NCBI GenBank assembly: GCA_910589275.1
Contig: CAJUTH010000040.1
Span: forward strand, 1 to 34,555
DNA: 34,555 nt
DNA from: an uncultured Dorea sp.
GTDB taxonomy: Bacteria > Bacillota > Clostridia > Lachnospirales > Lachnospiraceae
Direction: 5' to 3'
A model generated the notes under the pieces. It saw only the letters and a list, made by a program, of their open reading frames with translations, was not told where the DNA came from and did not search any database. Numbering within the stretch: the first letter of the stretch is position 1; every line of letters begins with the position of its first letter. Positions 23,939-32,709 of the stretch are shown piece after piece. A program made the translations under genes and the position numbers.

Positions 23939-24594
23939 GCCGCCGCTCCAAGGAACGCATGGACGCCCACCCGGTAACAGCCCGTCCGGATACCGGATTT
24001 TTCAAGGGCTTCCCTGTTTCCTCCAAGGGACAGCACATAACTTCCCCATTTCATATGGTACATCAGCGGAAAGGACAGCAATACAAGAAGAAACGCCGCT
24101 ATAACCGACAACTGTATCTCCCCGATCCTCCCGATCCCCAGATAGATAAATTCCTGCCCGAACTTTGTGATCGGCTTTCCATCCGTAATCATCAGGGAAA
24201 CTCCCCTGAGCATTCCGCCCGCCGCCAGCGTCAGGATGAAAAAATTAATGCCGGTATAATGGATCAGAAGCCCGTTTACCGCGCCGAACGCCATGCCGGA
24301 CAGGATTCCAATCATAACTGCAGCCGGCGCCGCAACCCCCATATGAAGCGTCACAGCCATAATCACGCCGCACATAGACACCATCGCTCCTGCCGATAAA
24401 TCCATAACTCCCGACGCGATCACAAAGGTCATGCCAATCGCAAGAATCATCCGGTAGCTGTTCGCTTCCAGAATATTTCTCAAATTCCTCCATACCAGAA
24501 AATACTCGCTTTTTGCGGTTAAAATCATACAGACGGCCATCATAGCGGCGAACAAAAAGATCTGCTGGGAATATCTGCTAAACCATTTCTTCAT
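23893..24594 (-). pseudogene. Truncated ABC sugar permease (RbsC family)
   Basis: This is an RbsC-type permease with the family signature ASGVMDLSAGAMVSM and late block RVGVHAFLG. After that point (about residue 215) the frame runs into a low-complexity Ala/Arg tail, which is the neighbouring binding-protein sequence read out of frame. Compared with the intact RbsC at 1.1-2.0 kb, about 98 C-terminal residues are missing. The ATG at 24594 follows AGAGGA and overlaps the ATPase gene by 17 nt, so the 5' end looks normal. Loss of the last membrane helices should abolish transport. The break lies near 23940-23950 in a GC-rich run. Confidence 0.75.
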
Positions 24595-25351
24595 CGCCCA
24601 ATTCCTCTTCTTTCTCAATAATCAGCTCATGCAGCTTCTGCGGCGAGCTGTCCGCCGTCTGGAAGGAATCCACAAACCTGCCGTTTTTAATCACGCAGAT
24701 CCGGTCTGCGATGTCAAATACCTGAAAAAGATTATGACTGATTAAGATAATCGTCTTCCCTTCCTCCTTAAGCTTTAGGAATAATTTCATGATCCGGGCG
24801 GTTTCCTTCACTCCCATAGCGGAAGTCGGTTCGTCAAAAATGAGGATACTGCCTCCCGCATGGACAGCCCTTGCGATGGCAAGAGCCTGCCTCTGTCCCC
24901 CCGACATCCGCTCCACCGGCTGGGTGATATCCGGAATCGCAATATGCAGGCGGCCAAGAAGCTCTTCGGTCTTCTTTCGCATCCTATCATGATCAAGAAA
25001 AAATCCATGCTTCATCAGTTCCCGGCCAAGAAAGATATTTCCGGCGCAGTCCTTGCAGTTATCCAGCGCCAGATCCTGATAAACCGCCGTAATTCCCTCC
25101 CTCATAGACTGCCTGACTGTCAGGGAGGAAAAACATCTGCCCCTGATCCAGATCTCTCCTTCATCCGGTTTTATACATCCGGTTAAGATTTTGATCAGCG
25201 TACTTTTTCCGGAACCATTGTCTCCCACGATTGCCGTTATCTCGCCGGAATACGCCGCAAAATCCATATGCTCCAGCGCCTGAATATATCCAAAACTCTT
25301 TTTTACATGCCGCATTTCCACAATCGGTTTCGGCGTCTCTGCTCCCAACAT
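24578..25351 (-). CDS. Single-domain ABC sugar ATPase (FrcA-like)
   Basis: This is the ATPase subunit of a carbohydrate importer (257 aa) with one ABC domain: Walker A GDNGSGKST, Q-loop TAVYQDLALD, signature MSGGQRQ, Walker B ILIFDEPTSAMG and the switch His in ILISH. Unlike RbsA it has a single domain, as in the FrcA subgroup that works with RbsC-like permeases and RbsB-like binding proteins. The ATG at 25351 follows GGAG at 7 nt; the frame extends to a TTG at 25363, which would erase that site. It is the first gene of the locus. With both downstream partners damaged it probably has no working transporter here. Confidence 0.88.
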   Translation of the reverse strand: MLGAETPKPIVEMRHVKKSFGYIQALEHMDFAAYSGEITAIVGDNGSGKSTLIKILTGCIKPDEGEIWIRGRCFSSLTVRQSMREGITAVYQDLALDNCKDCAGNIFLGRELMKHGFFLDHDRMRKKTEELLGRLHIAIPDITQPVERMSGGQRQALAIARAVHAGGSILIFDEPTSAMGVKETARIMKLFLKLKEEGKTIILISHNLFQVFDIADRICVIKNGRFVDSFQTADSSPQKLHELIIEKEEELGDEEMV

Positions 25352-25435
25352 TCTAATCTCCAATAGGAATCATTTTTCCATGTCCTTTAACCATATTCAT
25401 TCTAATACCTGCAGACATTCTTGTCGAATAGAGCT

Positions 25436-25467
25436 TGTCAATATATGCCGTCATTTATTAATCGTTT
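25436..25467 (-). promoter_or_regulatory. Possible promoter and LacI-like half site upstream of the second ABC locus
   Basis: A minus-strand TTGACA (25436-25441) lies about 85 nt before the ATPase start, without a clear -10. TTAATCGTTT (25458-25467) shares 10 bases with the operator at the lacI-type gene. Similar TTAATCG strings also occur inside coding regions, so this match may be chance. Confidence 0.3.
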
Positions 25468-25483
25468 CTATAAGCGCGCAAAA

Positions 25484-25526
25484 CAGCCGCCGAAGCGGTG
25501 ATACCCAATAACTGCTCCGGCGGCTG
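25484..25526 (-). terminator. Terminator after the hydrogenase-like gene
   Basis: CAGCCGCCG (25484-25492) and CGGCGGCTG (25518-25526) form a perfect GC-rich 9-bp stem. The minus strand continues TTTTGCG. It lies 20 nt after the stop at 25546 and separates this operon from the second ABC locus. Confidence 0.75.
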
Positions 25527-25545
25527 CCTTTCTTTATGACTGTTA

Positions 25546-27057
25546 CTATTTCAATTCAATTTCCTCTAACTCCTTCGGCGGAATCGCCCTTGAGGACGCC
25601 TTAACAAAGTCTTTGATCTTCTTCTGCGCCTTCGGGATCGGAATATTGGTTCCGGCTCCGGCCACGCATCCGCCGGGACATCCCATGCCCTCGATCAGAC
25701 AGCCGTTCATCCGGCCGGACTTGGCAAGCATCAGCGTCTTCTTACACTCTGCAAGCCCCTCCGCATGTTCAATGTGAACCGGCACGTCCGGATAATACTC
25801 ATTGACACATTTCTCAATCGCCTCCGCAACGCCTCCGGCAACCGCGTAGCCTCTTCCGGCTCCGGTTGCGTCATGGAAGGAGGATTCTGCCTCGTACTCC
25901 TCCAAATCAATATCTTTCGCATCGAACATCGCCTGCAGCTCCTCATAGGTAACCACAAAATCCACGTCGCTTCTTACGGTCCTTCTCATGGCCTCCAGCT
26001 TCTTCGCCGCGCAGGGCCCGATAAATACAACCCTTGCATTGGGGTGTTCCTTCTTAATAGTCCGGGCAGTCGCCACCATCGGCGTCAGCTCTTGGGACAC
26101 CTTGTCTGCCAGCGTCGGGAAATAGATCTTTGCCAGCATCGCCCACGACGGACAGCAGGAGGTAAGGAGGAATGGAAGCTCTCCGGTGGTCACCTTATTC
26201 ACATAATGATGTGCTTCTGCAACGGCACCGATATCCGCGCCCAGCGCCACCTCGTATACCTCGGAAAAGCCAAGCTCCTTCAGCGCCGCTTTTAAGTTTC
26301 TCGGCGTAATATTGTCCCCGAACTGCCCCACATATGCCGGAGCCAGCTCTGCGATGATCTCGTCGCCCTCCGTCAGCGCCCGGGCAAGCTGGAAGATCTG
26401 GGACTTATCTGAAATCGCCCCAAAAGGACAGTTGACCATACACATACCGCAGGAGACGCATTTGTCATTATTGATATGCGCCCTTCCCATATTATCCGAG
26501 TCAATCGCTCCCACGCCGCACGCTAACTGGCAGGGACGTTCCTTCTTGGAGATTGCATCATACGGACATGCGGATTTGCATTTGCCGCACTTGATACACT
26601 TTTCCTGATCGATATAGGATTTGCCCTTTACAAAGGAAATCGCGCCCTTCGGGCAGACCTCCATACAAGGATGCGCAAGGCACCCCTTACACATATCGCT
26701 GACCTCATATCCCTTTTCTTCGCAGGCTTCACAGGCCGAAGGGATTACCTGCATCAGCGGCGGCTCATAATATTTGTCGGAAATATTACTGGCCTCAACC
26801 CCGGCCGTCAAATGCACATGCTTATTCTCCGGCCGCAGGGAAAGACCCATTGCCAAACGGAGACGTTCTCTTACCACTGACCTAGCGCGGTAAACATTCT
26901 CCCTGTATCTGGGGGATTCCTCGTTAACCAGCAGGTATGGGATCTCCTCCATATCGTTGTTCAGTGTCTCCGGAGAACCTTTAAACCCTAACGCGGCTAC
27001 CTCCTTAAATACCTTCCTCCTGATTCTCTTGACCTCCGTATCCAGTCCTCTAATCAT
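25546..27057 (-). CDS. [FeFe]-hydrogenase-like iron-sulfur protein
   Basis: This is a cytoplasmic monomeric [FeFe]-hydrogenase-type protein (503 aa). The N-terminal half has ferredoxin-like cysteine clusters (CIKCGKCKSACP, CVSCGMCMVNCP, and an additional CKGCLAHPCMEVCP). The H-cluster motifs are TSCCPSW (L1), GPCAAKK (L2, where classic enzymes read MPC) and EGMGCPGGC (L3). The altered L2 places it outside the classic group A enzymes, closer to group B-type proteins. It may oxidise or produce H2 with ferredoxin, or have another redox role. I chose the ATG at 27057 because AGGAGG lies 8 nt before it; the upstream ATG at 27075 would place that site inside the gene. It follows metH by 54 nt with no terminator. 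Confidence 0.88.
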   Translation of the reverse strand: MIRGLDTEVKRIRRKVFKEVAALGFKGSPETLNNDMEEIPYLLVNEESPRYRENVYRARSVVRERLRLAMGLSLRPENKHVHLTAGVEASNISDKYYEPPLMQVIPSACEACEEKGYEVSDMCKGCLAHPCMEVCPKGAISFVKGKSYIDQEKCIKCGKCKSACPYDAISKKERPCQLACGVGAIDSDNMGRAHINNDKCVSCGMCMVNCPFGAISDKSQIFQLARALTEGDEIIAELAPAYVGQFGDNITPRNLKAALKELGFSEVYEVALGADIGAVAEAHHYVNKVTTGELPFLLTSCCPSWAMLAKIYFPTLADKVSQELTPMVATARTIKKEHPNARVVFIGPCAAKKLEAMRRTVRSDVDFVVTYEELQAMFDAKDIDLEEYEAESSFHDATGAGRGYAVAGGVAEAIEKCVNEYYPDVPVHIEHAEGLAECKKTLMLAKSGRMNGCLIEGMGCPGGCVAGAGTNIPIPKAQKKIKDFVKASSRAIPPKELEEIELK

Positions 27058-27111
27058 CTTACGTTCCTCCTTCATGTAAATATGTTTATTTCTTATTTGG
27101 ATTTATCAAAT

Positions 27112-29508
27112 CTATTCTCTGCCGAATACCTTCTGGGCATAGTAGACCGACTGCATGGCGTCCTTTCCGTAAAAATCCGCCCCGATCCTGTCTGCGTATT
27201 CCTGATTCAGCACCGCTCCGCCCACCATAACAAGGCAGTCCGGCTTCTGCTTTCTAAGCAGTTTTATCGTCTCTTCCATACTGGCTACCGTCGTAGTCAT
27301 CAGCGCGCTCAAGCCTACCAGCTTTACGTTTTCCCCCACCGCTTTCTGAAGGACCGTTTCCGGCTCCACATCCTTGCCCAGATCAATCACCTCAAAGCTG
27401 TAATTTTCCAGAAGCACCTTCACGATATTCTTTCCGATATCATGGATATCCCCTTTTACCGTGGCCAGAATCACCTTGTCCCTGCGCTCCGTTAAGGCGT
27501 CCGTCCCCATAAACCGCTCCTTGATCACCGCAAAAGCATTCTTTGCCGCTTCTGCGCTCATGAGAAGCTGGGGCAGAAATACCGTTCCCTGTTCAAAGCC
27601 CTTTCCCACCCGGTCAAGAGCCGGAACCAGCTCCTGATTGATGATCTCTAAGGGCTCCATCTCTGCGGCCAGCCTCGCGGTAATCTGGTGCGCCTCCTCT
27701 TTCAGTCCCTTTTCAATGGCAGACGCAAGCGTCATCTCCGAAGGCTCCGGCGCGGCCGAAGCTTTATTCTCCGCCGGACGGCCTCCGTACTTCCCGATAT
27801 AACGCTCAAAATTCTCATCATACCCCATCAGCGCGCAGAAAGAATCATATGCGCGCATCATATCCTCCGAGGCGGGATTGATGATCCCAGCGCTCAGCCC
27901 GTTCTGTAAGGCCATGGTATAAAAGTGTGAATTAACCACGGGCCGGCAGGGCAGGCCGAAGGAAATATTCGACACCCCCAGAACCGTTCTGACGCCGCAC
28001 CGTTCCCTGACAAGCCTTAACGCTTCTAACGTGGTCTTCGCCCCGTCTGCGTCGGAACTTATGGTCATGGCAAGCACATCGATCACGATATCCCTTTTAT
28101 CAATCCCATATTTGGCCGCCTCCGCAATGATCTTCTCTGCAATGCGAAGCCTCCCTTCGGCCGTCTCCGGGATCCCGTCCTCGTCAAGGGTAAGCCCCAC
28201 CACAACGCCGCCGTATTTCTGTACCAGCGGAAAGACCTGCTCCATGGATTCCTGTTTGCCGTTGACCGAGTTGATCATCGGTTTGCCATTGTAAATGCGC
28301 ATGGCCGCTTCCATAGCTTCCCCGTTTACCGTATCGATCTGCAGCGGAAGGCTGGTAACGCTCTGGATTTCCTTTACCGCTTCTTCTAGCACCGCTCTCT
28401 CGTCAAGATCCGGAAGCCCTGCGTTTACGTCCAGAATATGCGCGCCCTTCTCCTGCTGCATAATGGCTTCTTTTAACAGGTAATCCATATCATGATCTTT
28501 TAACGCCTGTTTTAATTTCTTTTTCCCGGTGGGATTGATCCGCTCCCCGATGATCACCGGCATGTCCCCGATCTCTACGGCTCTTCCATAGGAAGAAACC
28601 ACCGTCCGGTCCTTCTTTTCCGGTTCCTTTACCGCCAGCCCCTTACAGGCCGCCGTCATAGCGCGGATATGCTCCGGCGTGGTTCCGCAGCACCCTCCGA
28701 TCACGCAGGCGCCAAGCTCTGCGATCCTCTTCATGGTCTTCGCAAAGCTTTCCGGCTCCACATCATAGTAAGTAACGCCGTCCTTCTGTTTGGGAAGTCC
28801 CGCGTTGGGCTTTACGATCACCGGAAGGGAGGTATACTTTAGAACTTCCTCTAGAAGGGGCAGCATCTGCTCCGGCCCAAGGCCGCAGTTCATGCCCAGC
28901 GCGTCCACCCTAAGCCCCTCTAACATGGCGATTACGCCCGGAATGTCTCCGCCGGTAAGAAGCTTTCCCTTCTCGTCAAAAATCAGGGTCACGAATACCG
29001 GAAGCTTGGTATGCTCCTTTGCCGCCAGCACCGCGGCCTTCACTTCGTAGGTATCGCTCATCGTCTCAATGTGGATCAGATCCGCCCCGGCTTCCTCCCC
29101 GTAACGCATGGTTTCCGCGAATGCCTCATACGCCTCCTCAAAAGACAGATCTCCCATAGGTTTTAGAAGTTTCCCCGTAGGGCCCACATCCATGGCGACG
29201 TACACTTCCCTTCCGTCGTGTACGCCGAAATTCGCGCCCTCCTTGGCGCTTACGACGGCCGCCGTAACAATATCCTCCAGCTCATACTCGTCGCTGTGGA
29301 ACTTCAGGGCATTTGCCCCGAAGGTATTGGCAAGCACAATATCGCTGCCCGCCTCAAAATACTGTCTGTGAATGTCAAATACTTCCTCGGTATGTTCAAT
29401 ATTCCAGATTTCCGGCAGCTCCCCGGGCTTTAATCCCCGCTCCTGAAGAAGGGTTCCCATGCCGCCGTCGAAAAACAGCAGTTCCTTTCCAAGCCGATCC
29501 TTTATCAT
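27112..29508 (-). CDS. metH: Cobalamin-dependent methionine synthase, lacking the activation domain
   Basis: MetH transfers a methyl group from methyltetrahydrofolate to homocysteine through B12. The 798-aa protein has a homocysteine module (about 1-285; zinc cysteines Cys208 in GMNCGLG and Cys273-274 in GGCCGTTP), a folate-binding module (about 315-570, IIGERINPTG), a B12 cap (about 590-670) and a B12 domain with DIHDIG (687-692, the Asp-x-His-x-x-Gly cobalt-ligand motif). The C-terminal S-adenosylmethionine-dependent reactivation domain of the usual 1200-aa enzyme is absent and encoded by the gene just upstream. Its start touches that gene's stop, with GGAGG at 9 nt spacing. No SAM or B12 riboswitch is visible. 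Confidence 0.93.
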   Translation of the reverse strand: MIKDRLGKELLFFDGGMGTLLQERGLKPGELPEIWNIEHTEEVFDIHRQYFEAGSDIVLANTFGANALKFHSDEYELEDIVTAAVVSAKEGANFGVHDGREVYVAMDVGPTGKLLKPMGDLSFEEAYEAFAETMRYGEEAGADLIHIETMSDTYEVKAAVLAAKEHTKLPVFVTLIFDEKGKLLTGGDIPGVIAMLEGLRVDALGMNCGLGPEQMLPLLEEVLKYTSLPVIVKPNAGLPKQKDGVTYYDVEPESFAKTMKRIAELGACVIGGCCGTTPEHIRAMTAACKGLAVKEPEKKDRTVVSSYGRAVEIGDMPVIIGERINPTGKKKLKQALKDHDMDYLLKEAIMQQEKGAHILDVNAGLPDLDERAVLEEAVKEIQSVTSLPLQIDTVNGEAMEAAMRIYNGKPMINSVNGKQESMEQVFPLVQKYGGVVVGLTLDEDGIPETAEGRLRIAEKIIAEAAKYGIDKRDIVIDVLAMTISSDADGAKTTLEALRLVRERCGVRTVLGVSNISFGLPCRPVVNSHFYTMALQNGLSAGIINPASEDMMRAYDSFCALMGYDENFERYIGKYGGRPAENKASAAPEPSEMTLASAIEKGLKEEAHQITARLAAEMEPLEIINQELVPALDRVGKGFEQGTVFLPQLLMSAEAAKNAFAVIKERFMGTDALTERRDKVILATVKGDIHDIGKNIVKVLLENYSFEVIDLGKDVEPETVLQKAVGENVKLVGLSALMTTTVASMEETIKLLRKQKPDCLVMVGGAVLNQEYADRIGADFYGKDAMQSVYYAQKVFGRE

Positions 29509-30156
29509 CTATGTATTCCTCCGATATATGCAGTCTTTTTTCCGGCAGTTCTCACAGCCTTGTATCGGACAGTTCTCCTTCTTTCTGCTGATTCCCATCA
29601 CCGCCGTCACCGATTTTATCGGTGTTAGCATAAAGCTGTCCGTCATCGTAAGCCCGATACTCTTATCTGCCTGCAGCATCCTTAGGATCATCTCCTGATT
29701 TCGGATATCAAAATCCCCATATCCGGGACTGAACCTTGGACGCAGGTATTTCCCCTCCGCCGCGAACTCCTCCTGAAGCTTCTTCTGGCACGCATCCAGA
29801 TACTCCTCCAAAAGCGCCGCCGACGCCGCCTGCAGCACCACCGCCCTAGCCATATCTGTCAGCGAATACCGCTTCAGCATACGGTCCACGCCGATGCCAA
29901 GCGTCGCCCCCAAAATCAGCGCCTCTTTGCAGTCCCTCAGATTCTTCTTCAGATTCCGGCTTACAATCGCCATGTTCCCAATCGCAAGTTCTTCCGCCTC
30001 TCCCTGAATTACATCAAAAATGCGATAGATGATACGCCTATCCGCAGCTCTGTCCAATTCTCTGAATGAGTCTTCTATCAAAGCAAGCGTCTGCTCATCT
30101 ACCGCATGACCTCCATAACCCAGATAACGGACCGCCTCTTTTATTCTTGCATCCAT
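29509..30156 (-). CDS. Methionine synthase activation-domain protein
   Basis: This stand-alone protein (215 aa) corresponds to the reactivation domain of B12-dependent methionine synthase, which uses S-adenosylmethionine and an electron donor to rescue oxidised cob(II)alamin. Family features are PRFSPGYGDFDIRNQ and FMLTPIKSVTAVMGI. The C-terminus adds a cysteine cluster (CPIQGCENCRKKDC) that could bind a metal or an iron-sulfur cluster. The stop codon abuts the metH ATG with no gap, so equal expression of the two halves is likely. The split arrangement is known from other anaerobes such as Thermotoga. Confidence 0.88.
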   Translation of the reverse strand: MDARIKEAVRYLGYGGHAVDEQTLALIEDSFRELDRAADRRIIYRIFDVIQGEAEELAIGNMAIVSRNLKKNLRDCKEALILGATLGIGVDRMLKRYSLTDMARAVVLQAASAALLEEYLDACQKKLQEEFAAEGKYLRPRFSPGYGDFDIRNQEMILRMLQADKSIGLTMTDSFMLTPIKSVTAVMGISRKKENCPIQGCENCRKKDCIYRRNT

Positions 30157-30182
30157 ATACAGGCTCCTGTTATCTTCTTTTC

Positions 30183-30201
30183 ACGGACTCCTGACGTCCG
30201 T
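30183..30201. repeat. Short hairpin between glgA and the activation-domain gene
   Basis: ACGGAC (30183-30188) and GTCCGT (30196-30201) pair with a 7-nt loop. The T-rich side (TTCTCTTTTATTT) lies on the plus strand, where there is no gene, so it is a weak candidate terminator for the minus-strand genes. Confidence 0.3.
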
Positions 30202-30237
30202 TCTCTTTTATTTGACAGACGATGAATGTCCCTTCTC

Positions 30238-31674
30238 TTACAATCTGTCGTACAGTTCCTCGTACTGTCTTGCGGAATTATTCCATGAGAAGTCTTTTTC
30301 CATCGCCCTCTCTACCATCTTATTCCAGTCTCTCTTCTTATCATAATAAATCTGCTCTGCGTAACGAATCGTATTCAGCATCTCATGAGCGTTGTAATTC
30401 GTAAAGCTAAAGCCTGTTCCCGTCTTTTCATACTCATTGTACGGCTCTACGGTATCCTTCAATCCGCCGGTCTCGCGGACAATCGGAAGCGTGCCGTAGC
30501 GAAGGCTCATAAGCTGGCTCAATCCGCACGGCTCAAACAGCGAAGGCATCAGGAAAGCGTCACAGCTTGCATAAATCTTATGTGACATCGGATCCGAATA
30601 ATAAATATTTGCCGAAACCTTATCCGGATACTTCCATGCAAAATGCCGGAACATGTTCTCATACTGCTCTGCGCCGGTGCCGAGAGCCACGATCTGTACC
30701 TCGTCCTGACACAGCTCGTCCATGATGTAGGCGATCAGGTCGAAGCCCTTCTGGTCCGTCAGACGGGATACGATACCGATCATCATCCTCTTCGGGTCTT
30801 CTGCAAGTCCCAGCTCCCTCTGCAGCGCGACTTTGTTCTTAACCTTCTCTTTTCTAAAGTTACTGATTGAGAAATTCTTTTCAATCCTCGTATCCGTCTC
30901 CGGATCCCAGTCCGTATAATCCAAGCCGTTTACGATTCCCGACAAGCAGTTAGAGCGGGCGTTCATCAAACCGTCCAGCTTCTCGCCGTAGAACGGGGTC
31001 TTAATCTCTTCCGCATATGTATTGCTCACGGTCGTTACCCAGTCTGCATAGACAATGCCGCCCTTGAGGTAGTTCGCATCCTTGTAAGCCTCCAGCTTGT
31101 CCGGTACGAAATAGTATTCCGGAAGCCCCGTCATATTCTTGATCCGCTTCGTGTCCCATGTCCCTTGGAACTTCAGGTTATGAATGGTCATAACCGTCTT
31201 AATCCCCCTGAAAAATTCATTGCCGTAGCGGAAATTATCCAGATATACCGGAACCAGTCCCGTCTGCCAGTCATGACAGTGGATGATATCCGGCCGGTAA
31301 TCAATCAGCGGAAGCGTGCTGAGAACCGCCTTCGAGAAAAACGCAAACTTCTCAACATCCCCGAAAATCTCCCCATATGGTGCAAATCCATTAAAGTATC
31401 CCTCGTTATCTATAAAATAGAACGTAACTCCTTCGTGTTCCAGCCTAAGAACTCCTACGTACTCTGATCTCCAATTCCAATCCATATAAAAGTGTGTTAC
31501 ATACTCCAGTCTGCTGCGCCACTCTTCCTTAATGCACATATACTTCGGAAGCATTACGCGAACTTCATACTTTTCCTTATCAAAATACTTCGGCAGTGAC
31601 CCTGCTACGTCCGCAAGTCCGCCGGTCTTAATAAACGGTACTGCCTCTGAAGTTGCAAAAAGTATCTTTTTCAT
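30238..31674 (-). CDS. glgA: Glycogen synthase (GT5)
   Basis: This is an ADP-glucose-dependent glycogen synthase (478 aa) that extends alpha-1,4-glucan chains in the cytoplasm. The N-terminal KTGGLADVAGSLP is the sugar-nucleotide-binding motif of family GT5. The C-terminal catalytic region includes MIGIVSRLTDQKGFD and LFEPCGLSQLMSLRYG with the conserved Glu. The ATG at 31674 has GGAGG 8 nt upstream, whereas the frame's earlier start at 31689 does not. Length is typical. No other glg genes are in the window. It lies about 130 nt downstream of spo0A on the same strand, with no clear hairpin between. Confidence 0.95.
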   Translation of the reverse strand: MKKILFATSEAVPFIKTGGLADVAGSLPKYFDKEKYEVRVMLPKYMCIKEEWRSRLEYVTHFYMDWNWRSEYVGVLRLEHEGVTFYFIDNEGYFNGFAPYGEIFGDVEKFAFFSKAVLSTLPLIDYRPDIIHCHDWQTGLVPVYLDNFRYGNEFFRGIKTVMTIHNLKFQGTWDTKRIKNMTGLPEYYFVPDKLEAYKDANYLKGGIVYADWVTTVSNTYAEEIKTPFYGEKLDGLMNARSNCLSGIVNGLDYTDWDPETDTRIEKNFSISNFRKEKVKNKVALQRELGLAEDPKRMMIGIVSRLTDQKGFDLIAYIMDELCQDEVQIVALGTGAEQYENMFRHFAWKYPDKVSANIYYSDPMSHKIYASCDAFLMPSLFEPCGLSQLMSLRYGTLPIVRETGGLKDTVEPYNEYEKTGTGFSFTNYNAHEMLNTIRYAEQIYYDKKRDWNKMVERAMEKDFSWNNSARQYEELYDRL

Positions 31675-31804
31675 CTTTCTTTCCTCCATTTGAATAAAAC
31701 ATTCCTTTATACTTTGTTATTGTACCGTATTTTTATCAAAAAATAAAGCGTTATCCTGTTTTTCTAAATAATATTTTAACAATTTACCCGATTTCTGATC
31801 TTAT

Positions 31805-32596
31805 CTACCTGTTTTTATACTCCAGACGCAGAGTGTCTGCAATCAATGCGATAAATTCTGAATTGGTCGGCTTTCCTTTTCCGTTACTTACCGTGTACCC
31901 GAACAGCTCGTCTAACGTATCTAATTTTCCCCTGCTCCACGCCACTTCAATGGCGTGCCGGATGGCCCTCTCCACCCTGCTGGCCGTGGTCTGATGTTTC
32001 TTGGCAACCGTGGGATACAGCACCTTTGTCACCGCGTTCAAAACGTCCATATCCTCTACCGCCATCATGATCGCATCCCGCAGATAATGGTATCCCTTAA
32101 TATGGGCCGGTATCCCGATCTCGTGGATCATATCCGTCACTTTTGTCTCTAGGCTGACCTCCTCCCGCTCCGCAGGAAGCTCCCCGTGCTCCGCCTTCGC
32201 ATATCCCCCAGCCGACTTCCTCTTCACCGTGCTCTTAATATAATTCAGTATTACCTCATTCTTAAAAGGCTTCATCACATAATAGTGCGCTCCCTTGCTG
32301 AACGCGTCTTCGGTGATTCGATCCTGTCCCACCGCCGTCACCACGATAAAATTCGGGTGCTTGTTCAATCTCTTATCCTTGTTAATCTGATCCATCACGC
32401 TCAGCCCGTCCATTTTCGGCATAATCAGATCCAATAGGACCACATCCGGTTCCTTTTCCCGGATGATCGAGCACATATCTTCTCCGTTATTCGCCTTGCC
32501 CACCAGCTTAAGTTCCTTATCATTGCTGATCATATCGCCAAGCAGTTCCACGATTCTCTCATTGTCATCGGCTATCGCCACGCTGATTGCTCCCAT
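31805..32596 (-). CDS. spo0A: Sporulation master regulator Spo0A
   Basis: Spo0A is the phosphorylation-activated regulator that starts sporulation. The 263-aa protein has an N-terminal receiver domain (AIADDNERI, phosphoacceptor in VVLLDLIMPKMDG, Lys in VMKPF) and the characteristic C-terminal domain with recognition helix SRVERAIRHAIEVAW and ending NSEFIALIADTLRLE. TAGGAGG precedes the ATG. A sigma-A type promoter (32639-32667) and a near-consensus 0A box (32697-32703) lie upstream, suggesting autoregulation. In many Clostridia spoIVB is directly upstream; here the upstream neighbours are instead an AT-rich gap and accessory genes. It is strong evidence that the organism descends from spore formers. 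Confidence 0.97.
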   Translation of the reverse strand: MGAISVAIADDNERIVELLGDMISNDKELKLVGKANNGEDMCSIIREKEPDVVLLDLIMPKMDGLSVMDQINKDKRLNKHPNFIVVTAVGQDRITEDAFSKGAHYYVMKPFKNEVILNYIKSTVKRKSAGGYAKAEHGELPAEREEVSLETKVTDMIHEIGIPAHIKGYHYLRDAIMMAVEDMDVLNAVTKVLYPTVAKKHQTTASRVERAIRHAIEVAWSRGKLDTLDELFGYTVSNGKGKPTNSEFIALIADTLRLEYKNR

Positions 32597-32638
32597 TCTT
32601 CAAATCCTCCTATTCTTTACTGAAAGTCTGCAAAATTA

Positions 32639-32703
32639 ATTATAATTTTCTGCAAATTTTTCTTCAAGAAATAAACGTCGTAAAAACTGTCCACTTTTCG
32701 ACC
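32639..32703 (-). promoter_or_regulatory. spo0A promoter with 0A box
   Basis: On the minus strand, TTGAAG (32662-32667) and TATAAT (32639-32644) have a 17-bp spacer. GGTCGAA (32697-32703), one base from the 0A box TGTCGAA, lies about 30 bp upstream of the -35. This fits feedback by Spo0A itself. Confidence 0.55.
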
Positions 32704-32709
32704 GGATTT

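Noticed and set aside
24578..25351. Truncated RbsA (only one ABC domain)
   Set aside because: The single-domain form with all ATPase motifs and normal ends matches the FrcA-like subgroup, so it is not a broken double-domain protein.
30157..30237. SAM or cobalamin riboswitch before the methionine synthase genes
   Set aside because: Only about 80 nt separate these genes from glgA and no conserved riboswitch core is visible.
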